IMG/VR virus record: IMGVR_UViG_3300022816_000023
Span: 1 to 53,201 of that record
DNA length: 53,201 nucleotides
Direction: 5' to 3' (one strand)
DNA from: a virus
Part shown: in pieces, positions 14,901 to 23,065 of the stretch
Position numbering within the stretch: position 1 is the first letter of the stretch
Layout of the letters: every line of letters begins with the position of its first letter
Notes under the pieces: generated by a model
Told to the model about the DNA's origin: nothing
Database searches by the model: none
What the model saw: the letters and a program-made list of their open reading frames with translations, nothing else
Translations under genes and position numbers: made by a program

Positions 14901-15808
14901 TGGACAATGAATTAGCTACTACAGCCCCGACCCTGACTAAGCAAGCAGATAGAAAGACACGAGTACAAGTTATAGAAGAAGCCTCACGCTTTGATATAGC
15001 TGCACCTGTATCTGAAGAAGAGTTTGATACTGCCTTAGACTACGTAGCCCAAGTACTATTATTCGATACTAGGTGGGAAGAGAAGGTTGCTAGTAAACCA
15101 TACAGTAAAGCTAATATAATGGTACTGGGTTCACTTCCGATGATATGTTCTGGTACAGCTTGTGTATACTCTTCAGTATGCCCAATATTGAAAGCTATGA
15201 CTACGAATAGCCAAAGAATGAAGTTAGTTGGAACTAAATGTAGAGTTGAGAAAGAAAAGGCTTTAGAAGCTTTCAGCAGTTGGATACATGAATTAGATAT
15301 AGCACCAGAAGACACCACTGACTTATTGAACCTATCCTTAATGATTCGAAATGTAATAACCCTCCATCGTATAGACTGGACAATAGCTATGAATGGAATG
15401 TATGAACAGAAAGTTGGTGGAATAGTACAGAAGACAGGGCAGGTATTTTATAATAAAGAACTTTCTCAGTTACATAAATTAGCCCAAGATATAACTAAAC
15501 AACAACAATCATTACATAGTCAATTAGTTGCATCACGTAGAGACCGTGTTAACCTAGCTGCATCAACTGGAAAAAGTATGAGTGTTCTTCAGAAATTAAT
15601 GACCCAAAGACTTGAGGCAAAGCAAGCAGCTGAGAATGTAACTGAAGCGGAGTATACAGAAGATGATGAACCTAAAGGTATTGGTTCAGAATATAATTCC
15701 ACTACCTCCATTCCTATAGGTTTAGATAAAGACTACATGCACACTGAAGCAGATAAGAAGTCTTTGAATAGATTATTTATTAATAAAGAAAAGCGAAGTG
15801 TTAATTAA
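14900..15808 (+). CDS. Cysteine-cluster protein upstream of the terminase, 302 residues
   Basis: The start is fixed by the TAATG junction with the previous gene. Residues about 83-119 hold CSGTACVYSSVCP, then GTKCRVE about 18 residues later: four cysteines in a pattern (C-x4-C-x5-C-x18-20-C) that fits a zinc or iron-sulphur site. A helical middle follows, then a polar coiled-coil-like stretch (LAQDITKQQQSLHSQL) and a low-complexity acidic tail. I have the impression that similar cysteine-cluster proteins occur near terminase genes of other large phages, but cannot name the family. A small-terminase or DNA-packaging role is possible from position; confidence in function is low. Confidence 0.8.
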   Translation: MDNELATTAPTLTKQADRKTRVQVIEEASRFDIAAPVSEEEFDTALDYVAQVLLFDTRWEEKVASKPYSKANIMVLGSLPMICSGTACVYSSVCPILKAMTTNSQRMKLVGTKCRVEKEKALEAFSSWIHELDIAPEDTTDLLNLSLMIRNVITLHRIDWTIAMNGMYEQKVGGIVQKTGQVFYNKELSQLHKLAQDITKQQQSLHSQLVASRRDRVNLAASTGKSMSVLQKLMTQRLEAKQAAENVTEAEYTEDDEPKGIGSEYNSTTSIPIGLDKDYMHTEADKKSLNRLFINKEKRSVN

Positions 15809-15810
15809 GA

Positions 15811-16455
15811 ATGAAAAAGGCGTGGGACTGGTTAGGGGCACACCCAGGAGTTAGGAACATCGGGGGAATTACATTGGGAGTTGGTACTGTAGCTGGAATT
15901 GGTAATTGGGCTTACCACCATAGACATGGAGAGGGTGGTGAGAACCGTATGAAGATGGCGGCCGGTTTTGGTATTGCAGCTATAGCTGGTTTAGCTTTAC
16001 ATAAAACTGGCCTCATTGGAATGGGGACTAAACTAGGTGGTGCAGCTATGACTGGAATAGCTGGTTTAGAATCTGCTGGAAGAGGTTTGGAGTCAGGAGC
16101 ACGTTTTGCCCTAATAGATAGGAAATCAGCAGCAGGAATAGAAGGGTGGATGCCACACCTACATGAACCGATGGACCCACACAATCCATTCAAGAAGATT
16201 TCATTGAATAAGAAGATTGTAGGTAGGATTATTGGTGCTGGTGCAGCGTTAGGTGTTGCCAATGCATACTCTTCTTCAGTGTTTCCTAAAGCGCCCCCTG
16301 CTTCAGTTTATTACGATGGACAACAGATGAGACGTAGAGGTGATATGGGAGCTACTGGACAATATGCCCAACGTATGATTAATCAATCAAATATGGGTGG
16401 AATGGGGCAGATGGATTATGAAGCCCTGGCTCGTGGTGCTGTACATATCTTCTAA
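15811..16455 (+). CDS. Glycine/alanine-rich hydrophobic protein, 214 residues
   Basis: ATG 15811 follows the previous stop by two bases. The N-terminal 90 residues hold two or three hydrophobic segments rich in Gly and Ala (e.g. IGGITLGVGTVAGIGNWAYH and FGIAAIAGLALHKTG), possible membrane helices. The C-terminal third has a further such segment (IIGAGAALGVANAY) and a methionine/glycine-rich end. No family recognised. It is the first of four adjacent proteins of this style, perhaps internal virion or ejection proteins. Confidence 0.75.
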   Translation: MKKAWDWLGAHPGVRNIGGITLGVGTVAGIGNWAYHHRHGEGGENRMKMAAGFGIAAIAGLALHKTGLIGMGTKLGGAAMTGIAGLESAGRGLESGARFALIDRKSAAGIEGWMPHLHEPMDPHNPFKKISLNKKIVGRIIGAGAALGVANAYSSSVFPKAPPASVYYDGQQMRRRGDMGATGQYAQRMINQSNMGGMGQMDYEALARGAVHIF

Positions 16456-16491
16456 CACTGAAGACTCTATTTCAATAGGTGAATAATTAAC

Positions 16492-16974
16492 ATGGCTTTA
16501 ATGACAGGTGGATTGGGTAGAGCAGGCTTAAGAGGTGTCTTAGGGGGTGCTAATTGGATTGAGAAGCAAGCGGCTAAGCAATTCTTCAATACTAAAGGTA
16601 CTTGGGGCACAGCGATGCGCTACGGGGCAGGAATAGCTCTTGGAGGAGCTGCTCTTACTTTGGGAAAGGATAGTTATAATTCCTTACGCTCACATCAATT
16701 TGGTTCAGCCTTACTCAGTGGTGCCTTGGCCGTAGGTGCTGGCTTTGCTGCACACAATGCCGCTTTAGTTAATGGTGGAGCAAGAAATGCTTTGAATTGG
16801 GCACGTATGAGTGCTATTCGTGCTCGTGGCGCAATGGTGGGTGCATCTCGTGGATGGGGAGCTGAAATGAGTGCCGGTAGATATGTTGAAAGATTTGGAG
16901 GAATGGGAAGGCGAGTAACTGCTCCTGTTTCAATGACTTCTAGTGTGCCTATAAGCCGGTCAGGTACTAGCTGA
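16492..16974 (+). CDS. Glycine/alanine-rich hydrophobic protein, 160 residues
   Basis: ATG 16492 with AATAGGTG about 14 bases upstream. Two hydrophobic Gly/Ala segments (IALGGAALTLG and SALLSGALAVGAGFAAHNAA) alternate with arginine-rich amphipathic stretches. Composition and style match its neighbours at 15811 and 17270. No family recognised. Confidence 0.7.
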   Translation: MALMTGGLGRAGLRGVLGGANWIEKQAAKQFFNTKGTWGTAMRYGAGIALGGAALTLGKDSYNSLRSHQFGSALLSGALAVGAGFAAHNAALVNGGARNALNWARMSAIRARGAMVGASRGWGAEMSAGRYVERFGGMGRRVTAPVSMTSSVPISRSGTS

Positions 16975-16987
16975 TTAGGAGCAACTT

Positions 16988-17269
16988 TTGCACGAAGACA
17001 TCGTATCAGGGGGGGGCAGAACTTCTAATTCTGCTATCATGGGAATACCAATAACAAGAGGGGAAATTCTTCCTGCTGAAGCAGAAATAACACGGGCTGA
17101 AGCACTTGGACTTGGTGGCATAGATTTTCCTATTCATGGCAGAAATGTTGGTCGGGGGGGTTTAGCTGACAGCCTTACCGTTGGAGATATGATATATATG
17201 AATCAACAAGCTAGACGAGCAGTTCCTAATATAACTCCTATAGAATTTCCGTTTCGAAGAGCAAGATAA
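16988..17269 (+). CDS. Small protein of unknown function with TTG start, 93 residues
   Basis: The start is TTG 16988, seven bases after AGGAG (16977-16981); no ATG in frame has a comparable site. The product is hydrophilic with glycine-rich turns (LGLGGIDFPIHGRNVGRGG) and ends in FPFRRAR. The next ATG follows its stop directly. No family recognised. Confidence 0.65.
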   Translation: MHEDIVSGGGRTSNSAIMGIPITRGEILPAEAEITRAEALGLGGIDFPIHGRNVGRGGLADSLTVGDMIYMNQQARRAVPNITPIEFPFRRAR

Positions 17270-17683
17270 ATGGGTAAACTTTGGGGTGCTGTAGGCAAAC
17301 ATATTAGCTGGATGGGTGCATTCCAGGCCGTTGCCATAGTTGGACCACTATTTGGACACCACACAGCTAGGGAGAAGATGCAATCCGTTGGCCTTGGTAT
17401 TGGCACTAACATGTTGGTTGGTGGTATGGGTCAAATGGGCCAAATGTTTGGTGGTATGGGAATTCAATTCGCTGCCCAAATGCCTGCATGGGGCCGTGGG
17501 TTGACTACAAGGTACAGAAGTGGACTAGAATCCCGGTCAAGTGCAGCCGTTCCATTCTCGCATTCTAACTTGCCTATGGACCAATGCCTAGCCTCACTGA
17601 ACTTTGCTAGACAATCAATCGGTGGTATGTCTAGTGATTATGGACAGGCCTCGGCGTTCGCTAGTCGTTTTATGTCTAGGTAG
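17270..17683 (+). CDS. Methionine/glycine-rich protein before the terminase, 137 residues
   Basis: ATG 17270 comes immediately after the previous TAA. A central stretch is unusually rich in Met and Gly (MGQMGQMFGGMGIQFAAQMP), preceded by a hydrophobic helix (SWMGAFQAVAIVGPLFG). Similar Met/Gly-rich sequence occurs at the end of the 15811 product and within the tape-measure candidate, so these may be related virion components. No family recognised. Confidence 0.7.
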   Translation: MGKLWGAVGKHISWMGAFQAVAIVGPLFGHHTAREKMQSVGLGIGTNMLVGGMGQMGQMFGGMGIQFAAQMPAWGRGLTTRYRSGLESRSSAAVPFSHSNLPMDQCLASLNFARQSIGGMSSDYGQASAFASRFMSR

Positions 17684-17723
17684 GCTCTAGTTCTTATAGG
17701 TGTATCTATTAACACCTACTACC

Positions 17724-20700
17724 ATGTCTAGTCAAATTGATATTAACAAATTAAGTCCTGAAGAATTAGAATTATTCGCTGATATAAACAAAGACCCTAT
17801 AGCTTTTGGTGAAACATTCTTAATAGTTCCTTCAGATGACCATGAACCAAAGCCTTTTCGTGCTAACTACTCCCAACGTGCTATTATGCGGGCCAAGAAA
17901 AAGACGGTTTATATAGCTTGTCTTAGTAGGGATTCACAGGTTATAGACCCTATCACCTTACGCCCTATTCCAATTTACCAAGCAGAACACGTTAGAAAAA
18001 CTTTATGTTTTGATTTCTATCAAAATAAATTAGTTTGGACTAATTGTACATGGTCTGAATCTGGGCAGAAGAAGTGTATTAAACTGAATCTAGGTAGTGG
18101 TATTGATATTAGCCCTAGTGAAGACCATGAAGTGTATGAACGTAAAAAGGGTTGGATTAGAACTGATACTTTGAAAATAGGTGATAAAATATTAAGTCCT
18201 TCTGTTATTTCTATACAAGGCTCATTGATAAGAAGTGATGTAATACTGAAAGAATGTGTAGAACGTGGTTTAAGAAATGGCACCTTCGATGATGAAGTAT
18301 TCCAGTACACCGATGATTGTTTATCATCATTCTTTTTACACTTGTGGGAATCAGTAGGCCGTTTATTACACAATGAAACTCAGATTTCATTCATGGTTCA
18401 TAGTAGAGACCTTGCTTTAGAACTCCACCACCTATTACTCAGATTAGAAATTACCTGTAGAATTGATGAAGATGGTAATGTTTTCATTGATGAACCTATA
18501 GATTTAAATTTCTTTCTGAATACAATAGGATATGATTGTCCTATTCATGATGCTAAATCCCCTAGACGATGGGAAATTGTTACAGATATAAAACGAATAG
18601 GACTGAGAGATGTATATGATTTATCAGTTGAACATGAAGACCACAACTTTTTAGCCTCAGATATTATAGTTCATAATTGTAGCCGCAGGTCGGGTAAGTC
18701 GATGTGCCTTACAGTACTGGCTTTATGGCACGCAATTACAAAGAATAATAAGAAAATTCTCTTCTTTGCCAACTCCAGTAAACAAGTTGATGCCTGGTTT
18801 GAAGTCTTAGATGGATGGATACGTTCGTCGGAGTTTGTTAAATCTTTTCAGGACCCTAAAGGAATCAATAGGTCATCTCCACAGCGTAGGTCATTTATAA
18901 CTAACTCTTATATAGCTGGGTATATCTTAACAGACCAAGAATCCTGCCGTGGCTTAACTTCAGATGTTTGTCTCCCCTATAAAGAAAGGGTATTAACAGA
19001 TATTGGCTATCTTCCTATTGGAGATATTGTAGAAAAAGGGCTAGGGGAAAAAGTACTATCCTATAATCCAAAAACAGAGCAATTGGAATGGAAGAAAATA
19101 TTAAAGAGAATAACTAACCCATTATTAGATAGACAGTACAATATTCTGGAAACTCCTTTTGGGGAATTGTGCTGTACAGAAGACCATCCTATTTTTACAG
19201 AAAGAGGTTATATCCAAGCTAATGAATTATTAAAAGGCGACATTATATATTATGATAACACCAGAAACGACTTTAACTGCTCAGGAAAGACAAGTTCTAT
19301 TAGGAACAATGTTGGGAGACGGATATTGTGCATTACCCACGAAAGGGAGCAGGAATGCACGATTGACAATGAGACATGGACCGAAGCAAAAGGATTACTT
19401 AGACTGGAAGTACAATCAGTTAAGCAGATGGTTCCACAATCCACCACACTCAGAGGTGAATCAAGGTTACGGAGAAATCTCCCATATTGCGGTGAGTATG
19501 TGTCATCCAGTATTCACAGAAATAACAAACCTGTATTACCAAAACAAGAAGAAAATAATTACAAGAGAAATATTAGACCAATTAGGTCCTTTAGGAATAG
19601 CAGTATGGTTCATGGACGATGGTTCCCGTTCCAAATACACTTTTCAACTACATACAGAGGGATTTTCAGAACAGGAGAGTATCTTAATAGCAGAATATTT
19701 AACGAAAAAACTAAATGGCCCAGTTATAGTGAGACAATACAAAACGTACCACAGAATAGAAATTCAAATGGAAGCCAGGACTCATTTAATAGAAATGATA
19801 AAGGAATTTCTACCAGAATCTATGATGTACAAGATAGATATTCCATTTCTGAAGACAATAAGAAAATGTCGATATTGCCAGAAAGAATTTTACCCTCTTC
19901 GCAATGTTCAAGAAAAGACAGGACATTTCTTTTGTCAGGAATGTGCTACAATAAGATACAGGGAATACAAGAAAGACCCGGAAAATCGAATCAAGTGGAA
20001 TACAAGAAGAAAAGAATTGGCAAAACTGAAGAAGTTGTCTACGACCTCACAATAGAAGATAATCACAACTTCTTTGCAGAAGGAATTCTTATTTCAAACT
20101 GTTTTGTGGACGAGGCACAGAGCCTTTCTGATGATGACTGGAGTGTATTGAAGCCTATTATGGTAGGGGATATGTATCGTTCAGCACATATTAGAAACTA
20201 TTTGGCTGGTACAATCAAGGAACCCACTGGGCAATTCTATCATAGAGTTAAGAAACAGGGGGGTGACGAAGTTACTAATTTAATCTTTATACCTGTAACT
20301 AAGAATAAAGATTACACTGAAGAAATGATACGGGCAATTAGATTGGAAGTTTCAGAAGCTGAATTCCAGACTGAATTTTTACTGGAAGTGGGAACTAGTG
20401 AAGACTCTGTATTTAATTCTAAAGATATCCAAAGAGCAGCTACTGATGATATGTATTATGGGAAACAGAATATTAAAGAATCATCTAACTTCTTCAGATT
20501 CATGGGGGTTGACTGGGATAAGGTACAAGCTGGAACAAATATTGCTGTTGTACAATATAATAAAATCACCCAAGATATGCAAGTGATTTATAGAGAGGAA
20601 GTTGAGAAAGGTAAATTTAGTTATACAGCAGCAGTCGCTAAAGTTATAGAATTGTATATGCACTTCGCCCCTGATATTGTCACAGCTGACCAAGGCCAAG

Positions 20701-21245
20701 GAGAAAAGCAGTGGGAGGACCTAGTTCTAGAATCTGAAAGAAGGGGATTGGATTTACATAACCGATTGATTAAATTACCTTTTCAGAGTAAAGTTGAAGT
20801 TCCTAATATGCTTACAGGGGAAATTGAAAGGAAACTCATAAAGCCATTACTAGTTGGTATCTTACAATCTAAACTCCAAGAATCTAGATTAAAGTTCCCA
20901 GCTGAAGATGATGTTTTAAAGAATCAATTATTAGGGTATAAGATTAAAAAGACAACTGAAAATACTATTAAGTATTCCAGTTCTAATGAACATATTATAG
21001 ATTGTTTATCATTCTGTGCTTATGGAATATGGTTATGTTTCGAGAATATAATGGGGCAACGATATTTAGAAAGAAATGCTGATTTCCAAGTTATTGAAAA
21101 TGAAACTAATAAATTCACTGATGAAAGACTCTTAGAGAATTTCTGGAGTCAATTAGAAGGGGAAAGGTCTCTTGGAGAAGGAGTAGATGTCTTCAGGTCT
21201 TCATTTTCAATGAATGGTCCAGGACCTATGAGGAGTAGCTGGTGA
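17724..21245 (+). CDS. terL: Terminase large subunit interrupted by two inteins
   Basis: The DNA-packaging motor. The start is set at ATG 17724; a GTG at 17700 would add eight residues. The precursor has 1173 residues, and removal of inteins of 253 and 377 residues leaves about 543, normal for TerL. The ATPase has Walker A (CSRRSGKSM, from residue 319) and Walker B with its glutamate (CFVDEAQ, from 793). The C-terminal RNase H-like nuclease has Asp in GVDWDK (930), TADQGQ (989) and IIDCLS (1093). One intein sits directly before each Walker motif, so splicing is required for activity. The stop overlaps the next start (GTGA). A diverged paralogue of the ATPase part lies at 40990-41415. Confidence 0.95.
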   Translation: MSSQIDINKLSPEELELFADINKDPIAFGETFLIVPSDDHEPKPFRANYSQRAIMRAKKKTVYIACLSRDSQVIDPITLRPIPIYQAEHVRKTLCFDFYQNKLVWTNCTWSESGQKKCIKLNLGSGIDISPSEDHEVYERKKGWIRTDTLKIGDKILSPSVISIQGSLIRSDVILKECVERGLRNGTFDDEVFQYTDDCLSSFFLHLWESVGRLLHNETQISFMVHSRDLALELHHLLLRLEITCRIDEDGNVFIDEPIDLNFFLNTIGYDCPIHDAKSPRRWEIVTDIKRIGLRDVYDLSVEHEDHNFLASDIIVHNCSRRSGKSMCLTVLALWHAITKNNKKILFFANSSKQVDAWFEVLDGWIRSSEFVKSFQDPKGINRSSPQRRSFITNSYIAGYILTDQESCRGLTSDVCLPYKERVLTDIGYLPIGDIVEKGLGEKVLSYNPKTEQLEWKKILKRITNPLLDRQYNILETPFGELCCTEDHPIFTERGYIQANELLKGDIIYYDNTRNDFNCSGKTSSIRNNVGRRILCITHEREQECTIDNETWTEAKGLLRLEVQSVKQMVPQSTTLRGESRLRRNLPYCGEYVSSSIHRNNKPVLPKQEENNYKRNIRPIRSFRNSSMVHGRWFPFQIHFSTTYRGIFRTGEYLNSRIFNEKTKWPSYSETIQNVPQNRNSNGSQDSFNRNDKGISTRIYDVQDRYSISEDNKKMSILPERILPSSQCSRKDRTFLLSGMCYNKIQGIQERPGKSNQVEYKKKRIGKTEEVVYDLTIEDNHNFFAEGILISNCFVDEAQSLSDDDWSVLKPIMVGDMYRSAHIRNYLAGTIKEPTGQFYHRVKKQGGDEVTNLIFIPVTKNKDYTEEMIRAIRLEVSEAEFQTEFLLEVGTSEDSVFNSKDIQRAATDDMYYGKQNIKESSNFFRFMGVDWDKVQAGTNIAVVQYNKITQDMQVIYREEVEKGKFSYTAAVAKVIELYMHFAPDIVTADQGQGEKQWEDLVLESERRGLDLHNRLIKLPFQSKVEVPNMLTGEIERKLIKPLLVGILQSKLQESRLKFPAEDDVLKNQLLGYKIKKTTENTIKYSSSNEHIIDCLSFCAYGIWLCFENIMGQRYLERNADFQVIENETNKFTDERLLENFWSQLEGERSLGEGVDVFRSSFSMNGPGPMRSSW
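17919..18677 (+). mobile_element. Intein 1 in TerL, before Walker A, with degenerate endonuclease
   Basis: 253 residues from Cys1 (CLSRDSQVIDP) to a terminal His-Asn (IIVHN), followed by Cys+1 of the extein. Block B is present with His (SPSEDHEVYE) and block F reads VYDLSVEHEDHNF. The middle of about 120 residues retains the style of a DOD-type LAGLIDADG endonuclease (SRDLALELHHLLLRLEI), but the acidic LAGLIDADG motif is replaced (FLHLWESVGRL) and a first motif is missing. It should splice but no longer home by itself. Joining the flanks restores YIACSRRSGKS. Confidence 0.9.
18969..20099 (+). mobile_element. Intein 2 in TerL, before Walker B, hosting an out-of-frame endonuclease
   Basis: 377 residues from Cys1 (CLPYKERVLTDIGYLPIGD) to Ser-Asn, then Cys+1 of CFVDEAQ. 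Block B is CTEDHPIFT; block F is VYDLTIEDNHNFF. The residue before Asn is Ser rather than the usual His. Splicing sequence occupies only the first 94 residues and about the last 25. The roughly 250 residues between have no recognisable domain in this frame (polar, rich in Asn, Ser, Arg, Lys), because that DNA encodes a LAGLIDADG endonuclease in the next frame. The intein frame nevertheless has no stop codon there, so the terminase precursor stays intact. Confidence 0.9.
19252..20055 (+). CDS. LAGLIDADG homing endonuclease encoded out of frame inside intein 2
   Basis: 267 residues in the +1 frame relative to TerL, wholly inside intein 2. The product has both catalytic helices of a LAGLIDADG_2-type enzyme: LLGTMLGDGY (16-25) and LGIAVWFMDDGS (114-125), with the usual spacing and the conserved T-x-x-F-S-x-x-E (135-141). 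A C-terminal zinc finger follows (C206, C209, C228, C231) with a basic tail. Both acidic residues are kept, so it looks active. The ATG at 19252 has only a distant AAAAGG (14 bases). It could be made by internal initiation on the terminase mRNA. It would cut intein-less terL and so spread intein and gene together. Confidence 0.88.
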   Translation: MITPETTLTAQERQVLLGTMLGDGYCALPTKGSRNARLTMRHGPKQKDYLDWKYNQLSRWFHNPPHSEVNQGYGEISHIAVSMCHPVFTEITNLYYQNKKKIITREILDQLGPLGIAVWFMDDGSRSKYTFQLHTEGFSEQESILIAEYLTKKLNGPVIVRQYKTYHRIEIQMEARTHLIEMIKEFLPESMMYKIDIPFLKTIRKCRYCQKEFYPLRNVQEKTGHFFCQECATIRYREYKKDPENRIKWNTRRKELAKLKKLSTTSQ

Positions 21246-22531
21246 ACTTAATTGATTTATTAAAGAAAAGAACTGTACCAAAGGTGGTAGACCCTGGTAG
21301 TGATTCTGTAACTGGAACTATGGGTGCTAGGAATGAAAATATCCCTAGTGCAATAAAAGCACAACAAGATTTTAAAGATACACCTATACCCACAATAGTT
21401 AGTGACCTAAAGCAACAGGTTATAAATGCCCAAGCTGAAGTACAGAAAGCTATTGTGGATATAATCAACACTAACGCTACCGATACTATATTCCAGACCT
21501 ATAGTAAATTAGTACAATCATCTTCATTCAACCCTGCTGTACTTCTAACTGATAAAGCAGCTAAGCCTAATAACAAAGTCAATACTTCAGCTATTATAGA
21601 AGCTGAAAGAAATGTTTATACTAATCTTACAGACCCTAGAGCACCTTTCTTAAATGATTTATACGGAGTACAATCTGTTTTAGGTTCTTTTCAGTATACC
21701 TTAAAATCTGTCTGGGATAACATACTTAAAAGTAATGAATACCCAGATGATAGATTAACTAGATTATCACTATACAGGGACCAAGAAACGGTAGCCCAAT
21801 TAAGTAATTATGCAACAAGAGTTCGTGGTAATACTATGGACCCAATAGAATCAGCCTTTGTAACTGGACTGGTTAATTCTATAACCCAGGATTTACAGAA
21901 GAATTCAAGCCAGTATAGTAAATCTGTTGAAGAATCTATTAGTACATTACAAGGAATACAAACATATCTACAAGCTTCACTCATTATTCAGAATGGTCAA
22001 TGGGAAACATTCTTCAATATTATAAAACATAGTTACACTAATATCTTGAATCAAGTAGCCCAGAAAATTATGTCCTCACAGAATTATGCAACTTCTACTA
22101 TGCTGAATAATAAAATCTTTACTTTCACTGATAGAATAGAACATGTACTGGGAATGAATGGAATGATAGTGGCACCTGTCTTACAAGAATTCAAGAATCA
22201 AATAGACCATGCTATCTTCTTTGAAGTTAGTAAGATTGAAGATGATATGATTTCTAAGGAACGTACTGATTTACAAACTCAAATGATGAGAGACCTAGCT
22301 CTGACAAATAGCCAGAAGAGTTCCCATACTAAACAATACATCCATGCAATAGATGCAGCAATTGTGCAATTAAATTCTATGAAATACCAAACTACTTTAG
22401 GAGATACTTCCTCACTATTCAACACCATCGGAGGAGCTATTAGTTCTTACAGAAGTAAAACTAGAGTCACCCCAGGTAAGCCTTTAACTCAGCCATTTAA
22501 TATTGATGGAAGTGATTATGCAGCTTTATAA
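21242..22531 (+). CDS. Helical virion protein between terminase and portal, 429 residues
   Basis: GTG 21242 overlaps the terminase stop. The product is almost entirely helical and polar, rich in Gln, Asn and Ser, with long heptad-like stretches (e.g. VSDLKQQVINAQAEVQKAIV). No family recognised. Its place between terminase and portal suggests a head or neck structural protein. The end overlaps the start of the next gene by 14 bases or more. Confidence 0.8.
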   Translation: MNLIDLLKKRTVPKVVDPGSDSVTGTMGARNENIPSAIKAQQDFKDTPIPTIVSDLKQQVINAQAEVQKAIVDIINTNATDTIFQTYSKLVQSSSFNPAVLLTDKAAKPNNKVNTSAIIEAERNVYTNLTDPRAPFLNDLYGVQSVLGSFQYTLKSVWDNILKSNEYPDDRLTRLSLYRDQETVAQLSNYATRVRGNTMDPIESAFVTGLVNSITQDLQKNSSQYSKSVEESISTLQGIQTYLQASLIIQNGQWETFFNIIKHSYTNILNQVAQKIMSSQNYATSTMLNNKIFTFTDRIEHVLGMNGMIVAPVLQEFKNQIDHAIFFEVSKIEDDMISKERTDLQTQMMRDLALTNSQKSSHTKQYIHAIDAAIVQLNSMKYQTTLGDTSSLFNTIGGAISSYRSKTRVTPGKPLTQPFNIDGSDYAAL

Positions 22532-23063
22532 TAAAATTGTAAATTCTATTTTAGTGTGGTTATTGAAACATTATGAAGATAGAATTCTACCACTAATCAA
22601 TCAAGAAAAGATATTAGAGCAACTAACCACTAGATTTGCATCCCATAATCAAGAGGAGCTTGATGCACGAATACAATGTGTTAGGGATTTTGTTAATGAG
22701 ACATTACCTATTATGTACCCACAGTATGATAACATGGCTATTTGTGAAGATGGTTCTTGGAATTACTTCCCCCTCACTAATTCTAAATTAGTCCATTTTA
22801 ACTTTATACTGACCCAAATACCTCTATTTATCTGTATACCTGGAGTCGCTTCAGCTTCATGGGAAGAAGCTCGTCTTAGGGGTATAACCAGATTAGAATG
22901 GGAAACTACTCACCAGGACTTGAAAATCATTGAATCCAAGCTTCCTGATATGCCAACAATAGGTAATTCCATTCAACCTAGATTGATAATTTTACGTTGG
23001 ACTGACCCAGTGAACCATATGGAATTATTAGATAGATTTAAGAAATTCGACATTAAGGAATAA
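22518..23063 (+). CDS. Protein of unknown function upstream of portal, 181 residues
   Basis: Several in-frame starts exist (TTG 22503, ATG 22506, GTG 22512, ATG 22518). ATG 22518 is preferred because it follows a GGAAG at a workable distance. The frame overlaps the end of the previous gene. The product is alpha/beta with a hydrophobic patch (FNFILTQIPLFICIPGVA) and no clear signature. The portal gene starts two bases after its stop. Confidence 0.7.
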   Translation: MQLYNKIVNSILVWLLKHYEDRILPLINQEKILEQLTTRFASHNQEELDARIQCVRDFVNETLPIMYPQYDNMAICEDGSWNYFPLTNSKLVHFNFILTQIPLFICIPGVASASWEEARLRGITRLEWETTHQDLKIIESKLPDMPTIGNSIQPRLIILRWTDPVNHMELLDRFKKFDIKE

Positions 23064-23065
23064 TT

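Noticed and set aside
17700-17723. GTG start for the terminase eight codons upstream, with a small AGGTGT/ACACCT hairpin between
   Set aside because: The added residues (YLLTPTT) look like non-coding sequence and the ATG at 17724 gives a normal N-terminus. The hairpin is short and could be chance.
19250-19447. A leftward 65-codon frame inside intein 2
   Set aside because: It is a shadow of a region already open in two rightward frames; no start signal.
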